Positions 1 to 10,523 of a DNA stretch of 64,000 nucleotides are shown here, in pieces. The notes under the pieces are model-generated. The model saw nothing but the letters and a program-made list of their open reading frames with translations, was not told the DNA's origin and did no database searches. This DNA comes from Carya illinoinensis (Eukaryota > Streptophyta > Magnoliopsida > Fagales > Juglandaceae), in NCBI RefSeq assembly GCF_018687715.1, contig NC_056758.1, positions 8,206,501 to 8,270,500 of the forward strand, given 5' to 3'. The translations under genes were made by a program, and so were the position numbers. How positions within the stretch are numbered: position 1 is the stretch's first letter; every line of letters begins with the position of its first letter.

Positions 1-30
1 GTTTTTTTCTCGATCCCCTCGCTATCCCAG

Positions 31-177
31 AGAGGAAAGAGAACTTACGTACTGCCTTTATGAGAAGGTTGGCGGCCTGGCTTAGAAACTGGATTTCATT
101 CTCTCTTCCTGATGCTAGCAGTTCGCCCCCTGCCTCCCGAATTCTACCAATAACCATGAAAGATTACAATGTAGCAG
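31..177 (+). other. Candidate internal (cassette) exon of ankyrin/PGG gene copy 1
   Basis: A 147-nt stretch (49 codons) without stops. A pyrimidine-rich tract ending in CAG precedes it (1-30), and a GCAG|GTAATT donor follows at 177/178. Both edges are in phase 1, the same phase as the exon 1/exon 2 junction, so including or skipping it keeps the frame. It would encode a basic segment (RRLAAWLRNW-like) and a Ser/Pro-rich segment (SSSPPASRI) ending in NVA before the next ankyrin exon. The same exon is found in copy 2 (50385-50534, 150 nt) and inverted at 3008-3154. The copies differ by one whole codon in length, as expected for coding DNA. I do not recognise this segment as a known domain. Whether it is spliced in cannot be told from DNA alone. 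Confidence 0.55.
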
Positions 178-490
178 GTAATTTCATCAGATTGTAGTAG
201 GTTATTGTTTCTTATTTCTCAAGTTTCCGGTCCTGGGTTTGAGAGCTGGTGGCACGATGTTGTTCCATAAAGGACATAAATTCAGTAAAATCCAACTATT
301 TGATCTTTTAAGTAATAGGCTACTCATTGTATGAGAATAGCACTTGAAAATCTGATCTGATTTTTTGAGGACACATTCAGTTGAGATTTGCCAATGAAGA
401 ATATCAGGCGGAGGCTGTGAAGAATTTTCTTGAGAAGGAGGCCTTATTATCTCTCTTCATTTGTTAACATTTCCTTTTGTTCTCTTGTAG

Positions 491-1840
491 ATTTTCTGTT
501 GGAGGTGATACAAAAAAAACCAAATTTAGCCTCGGAAGCCGATGCTTTTGGGTGGACTCCTCTGCACTATGCTGCATACTACGGCAGAGAGCAAGTCATG
601 GAACTGTTATTACAATATGCAGGTTCTTCGGAATTTCACAAAAAGGACAAGGAAGGAATGTCTGCTCTTCACATTGCAGCCGAGCGAGGCCACCTCAAGA
701 TAGTGAAGAAGGTGGTTTCAAAGTTTCCTAGTACGTACGAACTATTGGACAATAGAGGCCGTACGCCCCTCCATGTGGCTGCGGAAAGTGGGAAAAGCTT
801 ACCGATGCTCTTGTATCTATTTTCGAATGCGCCTGATGATCTCATAAACAAGCGAGATAACAGGGGCAACACGCTGTTGCATCTGGCTGCTGTCAATGCA
901 CGATTCTGGACACTAGCTGGACTGGCATCGGATAGAAGAGTGGACAGAGGGGCTATTAACAAGGAAGGACTAAGTTGCTTGGAAATTCTTAAACCAAGAA
1001 TTATGACGGTACCGTCTAGTGAGGTATGACCCATATATCCTACTATAAATTCATTTAACAAAGCCGTGTAGTGTTTATAAATAATTAACGTGTGATCAGT
1101 AATTTCCATTAATATTCCGTACTTAAATGAATAGCAACTTGGATAGGTTTGGATAGTAAGATGAGAATTTTTTGTCTTTAGAAAACAGACTATTACTAAT
1201 CAATGCCTGTTTCAAAAACTTACAGGACGTCATCTTTTCATTAGAGGGCCTTGGCTTTCTACCAAGTTTGCAAGCTGCATTTCCCGGAAGAACTATCAAA
1301 GTACAAACTACTGGGACCAGCGAACCACAAATCGAGAGTAGAAAAACATCAAAGCAAGAAGAAAATGACTCATCTATTAATGGAAAAACAGAACAAGGGG
1401 CAGATGGTTCTTTTATTAAGGAGAAGGCTAATGTCAACTTACTTGTTGCAACCTTCGTTGCCACTGTCACCTTTGCAGCTATTTTCACCATGCCTTACAA
1501 ACAGGATGGTGCAACTTCTGGTCAGAATTTGGCTTTCGGCGCATTTGCAATAGCGAATTCCATCTCATTTGTTTTGTCAGCTGCCTCAATGTTTCTCCAT
1601 TTCTTGGCTTTTGGAAGGAAAGGCGAAGCCCCCGATGCATTCTCAGGATTCCTAACTTACTCCGGGCAACTCGTTCCATCGGCTGTTTATGCATTGGTGG
1701 TAGCTTATTCTACAGGCTCCTATGGAGTCTTGGCTCATTACTCTCCGAAAATTGCTTCTTTGGCCTTCGGATTTGGTTTAATCTTTTTTATTGGCCCTCT
1801 CTTCGCCTTCATTAGACTTGTATGGTGGGCATCGAAATGA
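491..1840 (+). CDS. ACD6-like ankyrin-repeat/PGG-domain membrane protein, copy 1 (5' partial: last two exons)
   Basis: Exons 491-1023 and 1226-1840 (TGA) are joined across a GAG|GTATGA donor and a CTTACAG acceptor in phase 0. Their lengths (533 and 615 nt) are identical to those of copy 2. The first exon encodes four ankyrin repeats with [27 protein letters not shown] and GNTLLHLAA cores. The second encodes a charged linker, then four hydrophobic segments starting at [20 protein letters not shown]. This is the architecture of the plant ACD6/ITN1 family of membrane-anchored ankyrin proteins tied to defence and salicylic acid responses. That role is inferred from the family. The usual Pro-Gly-Gly after the first hydrophobic segment is replaced: TMPYKQDG. 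The gene start and first exon lie left of the window. An AATAAA at about 1900 could serve polyadenylation. The second intron (1024-1225) keeps a short MITE remnant (1148-1172) where copy 2 has a longer one. Confidence 0.85.
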
Positions 1841-2508
1841 TATGGCACGCATATTTTATTACAAAATTTCATGCTATTAAAAATAGTTACATAAATTCTA
1901 ATAAATGTTTAATGGCATGGTATCTTGTCATACAATGGGATACCACTTGTTCATCCTGTGAGACTGCCACTATGGATCGATGTACCAATAACTATTTTTA
2001 TGTTTTCGAAATGGTATGTAACGTCATCTTCCTTCCTTGACATATAAGGGTTGGGAACTGTTGGAATATTTATGTCTTATTTATGCAATCTTGATATTAT
2101 TTATGGTCAAAAGTTATTCATATATATATTTTTTATCCTGTGATATTATTTTATGTATTGAAATTACGTTTATTAGGTACTAATTATTGGTTAACAACTA
2201 TATAAAGTACATTAGTCGTGGCTACAGATCTTAGGGGACTCATTAATGGAATTCAATACATCTTACCACTTTTGTTTCTAATTTTCTCTCATCATATGCA
2301 AGTAAGTCGCCAATTAACTGATCACACAGGCATCGTAGAAAACAAAGGGGTGTCAACGGAATTACATCAAACTGATCACATTGTGTTTTTTATGCTATCA
2401 AAGGACTAAAATATAAAATAGTTAGAAACACCGAGAGATAAGACTCATGACATGACAACTAATATATATTTTCTTTTATCTTGTATATTAAATGCCTTAT
2501 TTTATGAA
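1841..2508 (+). other. 3' flank of ankyrin copy 1, duplicated with copy 2
   Basis: No gene. The sequence after the stop codon stays alignable by eye with 52854-53458, including the block ending in ACATCAAAC. The duplication therefore extends about 530 bp past the gene. Similarity stops near 2371, exactly where copy 2 meets a CACTA-type end. The remainder is AT-rich flank. Confidence 0.7.
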
Positions 2509-2717
2509 GAGAAATGCTGTACAACTTTCCAACCTCCATACTTTTTTTTTTTTTCAAATTTTTAATATTTTTTGAATTTATTCTTCTTAAATTAATTCAA
2601 TTCTTCTATTCATTATTTATATATTAAATATTTGATAAAAGAAAAAAATAATAAAAATTAAAAAAAGTGTAGTGTGTAGAGATTGTGTGAATTGTAGGAG
2701 GTTGTATAGATTTTTTC
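2509..2717. mobile_element. MITE with terminal inverted repeats, Mutator-like
   Basis: An AT-rich, non-coding 209-bp unit. Its left end (GAGAAATGCTGTACAAC) and right end are imperfect inverted copies, sharing TACAAC and CCTCC blocks. Nine-base flanks are TTTTATGAA on the left and TTTTATGTG on the right, 7 of 9 identical, which suits an old Mutator-type target duplication. A better preserved relative with the same layout is at 39992-40204. Confidence 0.5.
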
Positions 2718-2829
2718 TTTTATGTGTAATGATAATTAATATGGTATAAAAACAATACGACAGCCTTTCTATATTGGAGATAATTAAAAGAACAAATTAA
2801 CACGAAGAATAACTATGGATCTTGATTTA

Positions 2830-3154
2830 CAGAAGAGAAAAAATGTGATAGACAATGAATAGCCCTTTTATTTAATAGTGTAGATAGTTCGATTTAAATT
2901 AATTTGTCCTTTGTGTAACAACAATGTGCCACCAACACTCTCAAACACTGTCCTTTTATCAAGAAATTAATAAAAAACAATACCCTACAACACGCTGATG
3001 AAATTACCTGGTACATTGTAATCTTTCTTGGTTGGTGGTAGAATTTGGGAGGCAGGGAGCCGAGTACTAGCATTAGGAAGAGAAGAGAAAATCTGGTTTC
3101 TCTCATAAGCGGCTACCCTTCTAATTAAGGCAGTATATAAGTTCTCTTGCCTCT
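2830..3154 (-). pseudogene. Inverted fragment of the ankyrin gene: candidate exon plus following intron
   Basis: Read on the - strand, 3154-3008 aligns with the candidate exon at 31-177 and 50385-50534. It has the same 147-nt length, an open frame (RRVAAYERNQIFSSLPNAST) and a CCAG|GTAATT donor at 3008/3007. The next ~170 bases align with the intron that follows the exon in copies 1 and 2, including the GTTGGTGGCAC and AAAGGACA blocks. The pyrimidine tract expected before the exon is absent. LINE RNase H sequence abuts it there instead (VKDIKIK coding, near 3165). This is a third, inverted relic of the gene family, more diverged than copies 1 and 2 are from each other. Confidence 0.7.
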
Positions 3155-3164
3155 CTGTCTCCCT

Positions 3165-3535
3165 TAATCTTGATGTCTTTAACAATCATTTCAACACTGC
3201 TCCTCAAAGCTTTCTATAGCATTTACCACTGTCAAAGCATCCCCTTCAAATATAACATGTCTCAGCTCCAAGTCAGTGCACAAGATGGAAGCTTTTAATA
3301 ATGCTGCAATGGATTCAGCCAAAAGTGCATCAGGGTAAAGATCTCGAGTTGATCTTAGTACTGTTGCTATAACTCTTCCATCCCAACTCCTCACTATCAC
3401 TCCATTCCCTATTTTATAATGAATTTTATCATCTGCAGCATCCCAATTAATCTTATAGGTGTTGCAAGGAGCTGCAATCCATTGCTGATCTGTTGTGGAG
3501 GTAGTTGCTGTATCTTTTGTAGCTTTCTGCTCCAT
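3165..3535 (-). pseudogene. LINE RNase H-like domain (RVT_3 type) remnant
   Basis: The frame reads INWDAA, then GVIVRSWDGRVIA, LLAESIAALLKA and VIFEGDALTVVNAIES. These match the D...E...D pattern of the plant RNase H-like domain at the end of LINE ORF2. The ORF ends with TGA at 3191-3193. The expected continuation (SVEMIVKDIK) is in another frame, so a frameshift lies just before the stop. The domain would normally run about 40 residues further. Confidence 0.75.
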
Positions 3536-3815
3536 GCTCCCGCAATCACTTAAGGCCTATTTTTAGTGGTTCACCAAAGAGCTAGGGGATAAAATTTTTC
3601 TTCAAATACAAATCTATTTCTTCTCTTCCAAATCTGATGAGTAGTGATAGCAAATTCTTCAATTTCATCAACATTCAAGTTTAAGGAGAAAAAGGAAAGA
3701 ACTTCCTTGAAAGGCGTATCAACAATGGCACATTTTTTTTATTCTTTTGGAACATTGCCCCCATACATCCTGTGTTGATCTGCAACTCCAAATAGCATGT
3801 GCCACTGTCTTTATG

Positions 3816-4169
3816 TTATCTGGGCAGATGTGGCACATGCATTAAGAAAGACTTTAAGAGGTCCTCATGACAAGCTCTCCAAAGAAAGACTTTAACAACA
3901 TTGGCCACTCTAAGCTTCCAAACATTTTTCCAAATCACAGAGTGATTAATATTGCTCGATGTCTGCCCCTTTTGTCTCTCCACTATAGCACATTGTAAGT
4001 GGTAAGCACTCTCTACAGATAACTTACCATCTCCAGTATACCTCCAAGCTAGTTTATCTGAACAATTGCATGGGCTGATAAGGATTCTTCTAATGTCTTC
4101 AATCTCATATTCAGAGAACATTTCATTTAGCAAAGAGATGTTCCATTGGTTTGTGCCAATATCAATCAA
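3816..4169 (-). pseudogene. LINE zinc-binding reverse-transcriptase-associated region (zf-RVT) remnant
   Basis: The 117-residue frame holds WRYTGDGKLSVESAYHL and, further on, IWKNVWKLRVANVVKVFLWRACHE. These are hallmarks of the zf-RVT region between reverse transcriptase and RNase H in plant LINEs. The Cys/His pairs that should follow (C..C....H....C) lie in other frames between 3815 and 3700, so the region is broken. Confidence 0.7.
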
Positions 4170-4362
4170 ATCTTTAACCTTTGTTTCATCTTATAACCCT
4201 ATTGTAGAGTTTGGAAATATAAAAATAATTGGTCTTGAGAGCCATTTGTCTTTCCAAATCTTCACTCAGTTCCCATTGCCCATTTTCCACATCAATCATT
4301 CTTCCAGGAGTTCTCTAGCTTCCAAAATACTTCTCCATATATAGGACGCTTTGTTGCAAACT

Positions 4363-5400
4363 TCAGTTAAATAAATATGCCTGGGGGAAATATTTTGCCT
4401 TTAGAACCTTTACTGCCAAGGAGCTTGGGTTTTGAATGAGTCTCCAAACTTGCTTAGCAAGTAGAGCTAAGTTAAAATTTTCAAATTCTCTAAAGCCCTT
4501 TCCAACTTCATGTTTTGCTTTTCCCAGTTGCTGCCAATTGATCAAGTGAATCTTGGATCTGTTTTCCTTGTGCCCCCACCAAAATTATTGCATGATCATG
4601 TTTATTTCCTTCAAAAGAGTTATTAGTATTTTGAATAGCCCCATGTTGTATGTAGGAATAGCTTGAATAACGGGCTTTAATAGAACTTCCTTTCCTGCTT
4701 GGGATAATAACTTCACCTTCCAGTTACTCATTCTGCTTCTAATCTTGTCTAAAATAGAGTCGAATGCCTTAGATAAAGGTCTACCTACAAAGGTTGGAAG
4801 ACCTAGATATTTTTCCTCTGAGACAGAGGATTTAATCCCTGTTATGGCCAGCATGATTTCTTTAACTTTTTCTTTGGTGTTGCTACTAAAAAAGATGGAG
4901 GTTTTGTCCAGGTTTATCCTTTAACCTGATGCTTTCTCATATAAGTCAATGAGGCTATAAAGTTTGCTCCACTCCAATGAATTGGCCTTACAAAAGAGAA
5001 GGTTATCATCTGCAAAAAAGAGATATTAATAATAAAGAATCTTGAGCTAGGGGAATTCTTGTGATATAGCCTTTTTCCTCTGCATGATTTAGAAGCCAAG
5101 GACTTCCGAACATAGGATGAATAGGTAGGGGGATGGTGGATCCCTATCTTATAACTCGAGAGGTTTGAACCTCTTTGTGGGACTCCATTGATGAAAATAG
5201 AGTAAGAGACAGTTATCACACAATTCATAATCAGGTCTGTCCATCTACTATTGAATCCCATTTTAATCATGAAAACTTCCAAGAAAGGCCATTCAACTCT
5301 ATTATAGGCTTTACTCATGTCCAGTTTAAGGGCCATGTAACTTGTTCCTACTTCTCATTCAATGCTTCATTGTGTACATGGCTTCATAGTTAACTATAAC
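4363..5400 (-). pseudogene. LINE reverse transcriptase remnant
   Basis: The frame at 5336-4914 begins LKLDMSKAYNRVEWPFLE, the palm motif carrying the first catalytic Asp, followed by INGVPQRG. The FADD box is present as FFADDNLLFCKA at about 5015-4980, but in a different frame. Later parts are EEKYLGLPTFVGR (4854-4585) and GKGFREFENFNLALLAKQVWRL (4545-4363). At least three frameshifts separate these blocks. Confidence 0.8.
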
Positions 5401-5850
5401 ATTATCAGATATTAATCTTCCTTGCACAAATGCACTTTGAGTGAGAGAGATAAATTCTAGAAGGATAAGCTTCAATCTGTTGGCCAACACTTTGGTAATT
5501 ATTTTGTAAAGGACATTGCATAAACTCATGGGCAAATAATCATATACTCTTGGGTCTTTTCTCTTAGGAATCAGAACAATAAATGTCTCGTTTAGTCTTT
5601 CTAATCCTCTTCTTTAGTTAAGAATTTCTAGAATTCCTGCGGTGATGTCTTTCCCCACTACACTCCAATGCTTCTAAAAGAAAGCTACTGGAAACCTATT
5701 TGGACCTGGTGAACTCAATGGATTCATCTCAAATATAACATTTTCAACCTCCTTTACTGAAAAGTTTATCATCAATGTTTAATTCATTTCATTAGTCACA
5801 ATAACATTATAAAGGGAAGAAAGCACTTATGTTTATGTAATTCCAGTGGG

Positions 5851-6690
5851 CTAAGATGTGGTGAAAAGATCTTTAAAGAAACTTTGAAACTGCCCATTAA
5901 TCTCTTGTCTTGTTACAACTTGACCTTCATCATTTGTAATCTTACTAATAGCATTTGCTTGCTTTCTTTGACTTGCACACATATAAAAGTATTTAGTTTT
6001 TCGATCTCGATCTTTCTGCCACCTTTGTTTAGCTCTTTGGCACCATTTAATATCCCCTTCCTCAAGCAAAGCTTCTACTTCATTTTGAAGGTATTTGATA
6101 ATCCTATTTGAGTCTCCTGAATTAGAGTTTTGCAATTCTTTAATCCTCTCTCTTCTGACGCATTGATCTTCTTTAATTTTCATTGACAGATTTGCTCCAA
6201 TTAACCCAGCTTCTTTTGCATCTAATCAATCCTACCTTTACAATCTCCCTTTTACCGTTTTGATGGAATGAGGTACCCTATGCATTCTTAATCACATCTT
6301 GACAGTCATCCCCTTTTTCCCAGAAACCTCATATATGAAAACCTTCTTTTGAGGCTTGGTTTCTCTTTCTTGATTGTTACAGATTATAAAGAGCGGACTA
6401 CGGTTAGAATTTTCTGCACCCAGAGTATTCACCGCAATACTTAAAAATAAGGAGTGCCATTCATTATTCCCCAATGTTGTGTCCAATCTTTCTTTAGTGA
6501 ACTCCTTTCCTTCCCTGTTGTTACACGTTGTGAATTTGGATCCTTTGTAACCCAATTCACTTAGTCCACTGTCTTCAATTGCCTCTCTAAATATTTCCAT
6601 CTGACTATATGGTGTTTTAGCTGCTCCAACCTTCTTAACTTGAGCAATAATCTCATTTAACTCCCCCATGCACAACCAAGGTAACTCTGT
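5851..6690 (-). pseudogene. LINE endonuclease C-terminal part and linker
   Basis: The frame at 6675-6292 reads CMGELNEII, then FREAIEDSGLSELGYKGSKFTTCNNRE and ERLDTTLGNNEWHSLF. This is the C-terminal half of the APE-type endonuclease. The frame at 6183-5851 (WCQRAKQRWQKDRDRKTKYFY, then FFKDLF) is the usual linker to the reverse transcriptase. The N-terminal endonuclease residues are missing. Confidence 0.7.
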
Positions 6691-6828
6691 TCTGGCTTTT
6701 ACATTCTAAACATTTGCCAACTTTCATCTCTTTTTGCTATCACAGGATGACCATAGCAGCCAGTTGACAACACCAACTAGCATTAATCGGATTTGTTATC
6801 TATAAGATAATTTTTCTCTGGTTATATG

Positions 6829-6858
6829 CACTACAAGAAATATTATTTGTTGTGGCGA
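6829..6858 (+). mobile_element. CACTA transposon terminal fragment
   Basis: CACTACAAGAAA is the near-universal start of plant CACTA (En/Spm) elements. Here it is followed by TTGTTGTGGCGATAGG, a subterminal style seen again at 53461. Only about 30 bp are recognisable before gypsy-derived sequence begins. I see no matching CTTGTAGTG end. Confidence 0.45.
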
Positions 6859-6929
6859 TAGGATTTGGTGCACCTGCAGTTTCCACTCTATCCACACACT
6901 GGCTCATCTAGAGTTGCAATACAATAGGG

Positions 6930-7670
6930 TGAAGGGATGGAGCCAGTGCTTCTTCTTCGTGTCCGGCAAGGGGTGGTAGTTCCACGTCAGGCAGGCCAAC
7001 CGGCACGGATACTCTGTTCAAGCCATCTGGGGGGTCATGAAGGACAACAAAAGTACTAGGCCCACAACGACTCCCAAAGAAGTCAACCTTATCGAACTTT
7101 TTTGGGCTTCGGTGAAGGCCCACCCGGAAGATGTCCTCTCGAAAAGGAGAGGGACAACCTTCAGAAGTTCTTCGATCACTAGCAAGAGGAGCTGAAAAAG
7201 CTTCAAGTTGAGGTGGTGCAGGAAACGAGCAGCACGACTCCAATGCTTGATCCTATAAGTGGATCGAGTGGAAGTTCGAGGGTGCCATGGAATCTCTCCA
7301 AGAGAATCAAGACTCTCTCAAGGAGCGGTCCAAGAGAGTGAAGGCTTTGGATTTCAAGAAGACCGAGGTGGTCGGGCGATAGTTTCTCATAAGGTGACCA
7401 TTCGGGACCTGCATTCTCGCCTCAACAGTGCCAAAGCCACCTTTCCCTAACTACGCCAAGAGTTGTCTCATGTCTGTTTGATTCGTGACTACGCCTAGAA
7501 TTACGACTATCTGGAGGGCTTGGAGAGGATTAGGGATCACATGCTCTTGGACCCCCGAAGTAATCTGAGGTCATTGAACTATGAGATCTCCTTCCTGATC
7601 TGACTACCCTAAAGCGAGGTGCTTCGATAGGGAATGAGCTAATCCCGTGCATAGTCTCAAACAACCCTGC
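6930..7670 (+). pseudogene. Antisense reading frame of the Tat element (coiled-coil-like), broken
   Basis: On the + strand, opposite to pol, broken frames encode EELKKLQVEVVQE near 7190, ESLQENQDSLKERSKRVKAL near 7290, VTIRDLHSRLNSAKATF near 7400 and DYLEGLERIRDHMLLDPRS near 7510. The heptad-like Leu spacing suggests a coiled coil. Such coding appears at the 3' side of many plant Tat elements as an extra, often antisense, ORF of unknown role. Stops at several points make this copy non-functional. An AATAAA near 7758 could be its old polyadenylation signal. Confidence 0.5.
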
Positions 7671-7699
7671 CAACTCCAAACTTGCCAGCTGAACATTTT

Positions 7700-8919
7700 C
7701 CTTTTTCTGATGTATAAATTTGCTTTCCTTCATTGCAAAGTTCTTTGTAACAATGTAATAAATTTCCTTTTCTTTCTGTAAAGATTTCAATCGTAAATAA
7801 ACGTGCATTCTTCTTCATTGTCTTGTTGTGCTCATTAACTTGTTTCTTCCTTTGCTTTTTCACTGGTCGGCCTAATGAGTCTAATGGGGTCTCAATCTCC
7901 TAGTTGGACTAGTCCATCGAGATAAGGGTTGAGGCAAGTCCGTGGAGACACGATACTTGACTCCCCGATCTTCTCGTCGGCCCCTTTTGAGTTCATCTCC
8001 TTCGCTTCCATTTGTTCATAGTTTGTTTATACATTTTGAGTGCTTTGGGGGAGCATATTGGGTGAGGGCTGGTGTCATCTGTACTACAAGCAATTCATAA
8101 ACAGAATTTGCCCTCTTTACGTAGTCGAGTTACCTCGATCTGGTGGAACTCTTAGGGATTTGAGCCTTGTCGTGGAAAGACCAGGCCCCCATTCCATGGG
8201 GAGGGAGGCTGGGAAGCCTTGGGCTAACCCATCCTCTTTAGTCTCCCCAAAGGGAAAGTTGTCACGTAGTTGGGAAGTTTAACACATGGTTAGAGTTACG
8301 CAGGAGGTGGTCTCAACCACATAGAGCATGTGTACGAATGTGGTTGGGCTGGCATGCAACATTTGCCTGCCCATTCGGGCACATGGGAGGTCAAACGGTC
8401 CTTGACTTTCCCACCTGTTAACTTGTTACGGGACTAGCGACAAGCTGAGTAGTCGGGTAGTCTAGGAGGTCGGGCGGTCCTTGACCTTTCTTGCTTGGGA
8501 GATCAGGAAATCCTTTACCTTTCCTACTTCTTTAGAGTGACGGAGGTCAAGCAATTCATAAGACTGGGCTAGCCCTAGGTCTTCAGAGGAGGTTGAGTAG
8601 CGCGTTTAGGCTGGACTCGCCTTGTTGACCCTTGCGCATGGCAAGGGGGCTAAGCAGCACGTTAAGACTGGACTCGCCTCGAGCAACATTGGGCAGTCGA
8701 GAGACTGAACTTGTACTTCACTATGAGGCAGGTCAAGCCATCTTTAGGCTGAACCGACTCATTGGTCCTCAATGGGAAGGTAAGTAGGAGATATTTTCTC
8801 ATACAGCAAAAGTCAAACCAGTTAGTATAAACAATCTCTGAAATTCGCAAACTTGATTTTTCTTGCTAAAGTGCAGCGAAGGTCTTTGGCGTTCCATTGC
8901 AAGAGATGGCGTTCTAAAG
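7700..8919. other. Non-coding interior of the Tat element
   Basis: No intact gene. It holds a trailer after the antisense frame, then G-rich, repeat-like sequence with many ACTGGACTCGCC, AGGTCGGGCGGTCC and GCAGTCGAG-type words. These look like more decayed copies of the tandem repeat that becomes regular from about 8920. Confidence 0.5.
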
Positions 8920-9890
8920 CAGTGTCGGGCAGTCGAAGGACTAAACCCTTACTCTGCTGGGGAAGGGTTAGGGATGCCTTAGGCTAAGCCCTCTGCTTTG
9001 GTCTCCTCGAGGAGGTAATCTGTTGGACAGTTGAGAAACCAGTCCACATTTCACCGTGATGACTACGTGATAAGTTGTTCAGGTAGCGGAGAGGCTGGAC
9101 CCACTCTCCTCCTTGGGGGAGGTAGGTTGTTCGGGCTATTTGGGACTGGACCTGCTACCTCCTGTTAACATCACAAGGAAGTTAAGTGAGGGTCAGGGTG
9201 GCATTGATCCCACATTTCATTGTGGCAAAGATCGGGGTAAGTTGTTAGAGTGGCCAAGAGTTTGGACCTACTCTACTCCATGGGGAGATTAGGTCACCAC
9301 GGGACTGGTCCTACCTATTGATCCTCACGAGGAAGTAAGTTGTTTGAGCAGTTTAGGACTAGACTCGCTCCCACCTATTGACACTCACAAGGAAGGTAAG
9401 TTGTTGGGTAGTCGAGAACTGGCCTGCACTTCGCCATAAGAGGGATAACGTAATCTTAGGCATTACACTTATCCCTTTGGTGCCTCGGGAGAAAGGTAAA
9501 TGTTGGACAGCTGAGCAACCGATCCACACTTTGTCGTGATGGGGGCGGAGTAAGTTGTTCGGGCAGTCGAGAGGCTAGACCTGCTCTCCTTCATGGAGGA
9601 GGTCGGGCCGCCATAAGGGCTGGACCTGCTTCGTGAGGAGGTAGGTTGTTGACATTACAGGAAAGGTAAGTGAGGGTCAGGCTAATGTTGATCCCCCTCT
9701 TTGTCGTGGCGAAGGTCGGAGCAAGTTGTTCGGGCAGCTATGAGGTTAGATCCACTCTCCTTCGTGGGGGAGGTTAGGCAGCTGCAGGGGCTAGACCAGC
9801 CTGTTGATCCATCGCTGGAGGTAGGTTGTTTGAACAGTTTGGGACTAAACCCGCTCCCACATGTTGACGCCTACAAGGAAGGTAAGTTGT
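8920..9890. repeat. About two copies of a 485-bp tandem repeat inside the Tat element
   Basis: Matching landmarks recur about 485 bp apart. TGTTGGACAG(T/C)TGAG is at 9012 and 9499. GGGTCAGG followed by TTGATCCC is near 9189 and 9673. The block with CAGTTTGGGACTAAACCCGC is near 9331 and 9817. Within each unit the word GTAAGTTGTT recurs at shorter spacing, so there is a sub-repeat structure. The repeats lie between the integrase and the antisense frame, where Tat elements often carry tandem repeats. Confidence 0.7.
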
Positions 9891-10110
9891 TGGGAAGTTG
9901 AGGACCAAGTCAACTCCCCACTGGGTGGAGGGCAAGAGCGAAGTGATCGATGTCAGTTCTTCCCGCGGGCGATTAGGCACTCTGGAATACTCTTGGCATT
10001 TCTTGCACTTCCACACGTACTCCTCGGCATCTTGAAGGGCGTGCAGCCAGTAATACCCTACCCTAATCACTTTGCCTGCCAACACCTTACCTCCTGAATG
10101 GTTGTCACAG
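9774..10110 (-). pseudogene. Gypsy integrase zinc-binding domain remnant
   Basis: The frame shows CDNHSGG upstream (before 10085), then RVGYYWLHALQDAEEYVWKCKKCQ. This is the H..H/CxxC zinc finger of a gypsy integrase, followed by QWGVDLVLNFP, the start of the catalytic core. The core with its Asp-Asp-Glu residues is absent: coding gives way to the tandem repeats. Confidence 0.75.
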
Positions 10111-10523
10111 ATTCCCTCTTACACCTCTTCTAGCACGTATAGGGCTTCTTCGAATGAGATGCTCCTCATGAGGGGTGTGGAGAACCCCTTGGATACAAGA
10201 CGCAATCGACTATAGTGAATGCGCTACTCTGTTCCTGATCTTCCTGGATTCCCACCTGTCGTCGAGTACCTCATTGGCATCTATGTGTTTGATAATATCC
10301 AGTGCCCACTCCGAGGCTCCCGGTTTGACTACCATTACCTCAATTCCTATGGTAGGTATCTCGATGATCCTGATCATCTTTCGATTAGGGAGGGGAGAAT
10401 TTTCTTGCCCAGACACTGCTTTCACTAACTTGTTTTCCTTTTGATTCTCAGCCTTTGGGACTTGCTAAATCTAGAAGTATCTGAAGTGGGTGCACTCGGC
10501 CTCTATCAATGTTAAATAATTTC

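Larger units (their letters stand above)
3155..6690 (-). mobile_element. Degenerate L1-type LINE with RNase H, 5' and 3' truncated
   Basis: Read on the - strand, the order is endonuclease remnant (6690-6292), linker (6183-5851), reverse transcriptase (about 5400-4585), zinc-binding region (4169-3816) and RNase H-like domain (3535-3165). This is the standard order of plant L1 LINEs that gained a plant-type RNase H. Many stops and frameshifts split it, so it is inactive. No poly(A) tail is seen: the RNase H coding breaks off at about 3165 against the inverted ankyrin fragment. The 5' end stops inside the endonuclease, after WLCMGELNEI-type coding. The LINE relics at 31268, 40347 and 46183 are of the same general type. 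Confidence 0.85.

Noticed and set aside
669..1109. 146-residue ORF opposite the ankyrin exon (and 51166-51642 opposite copy 2)
   Set aside because: Antisense shadows of conserved ankyrin coding. No domain of their own.
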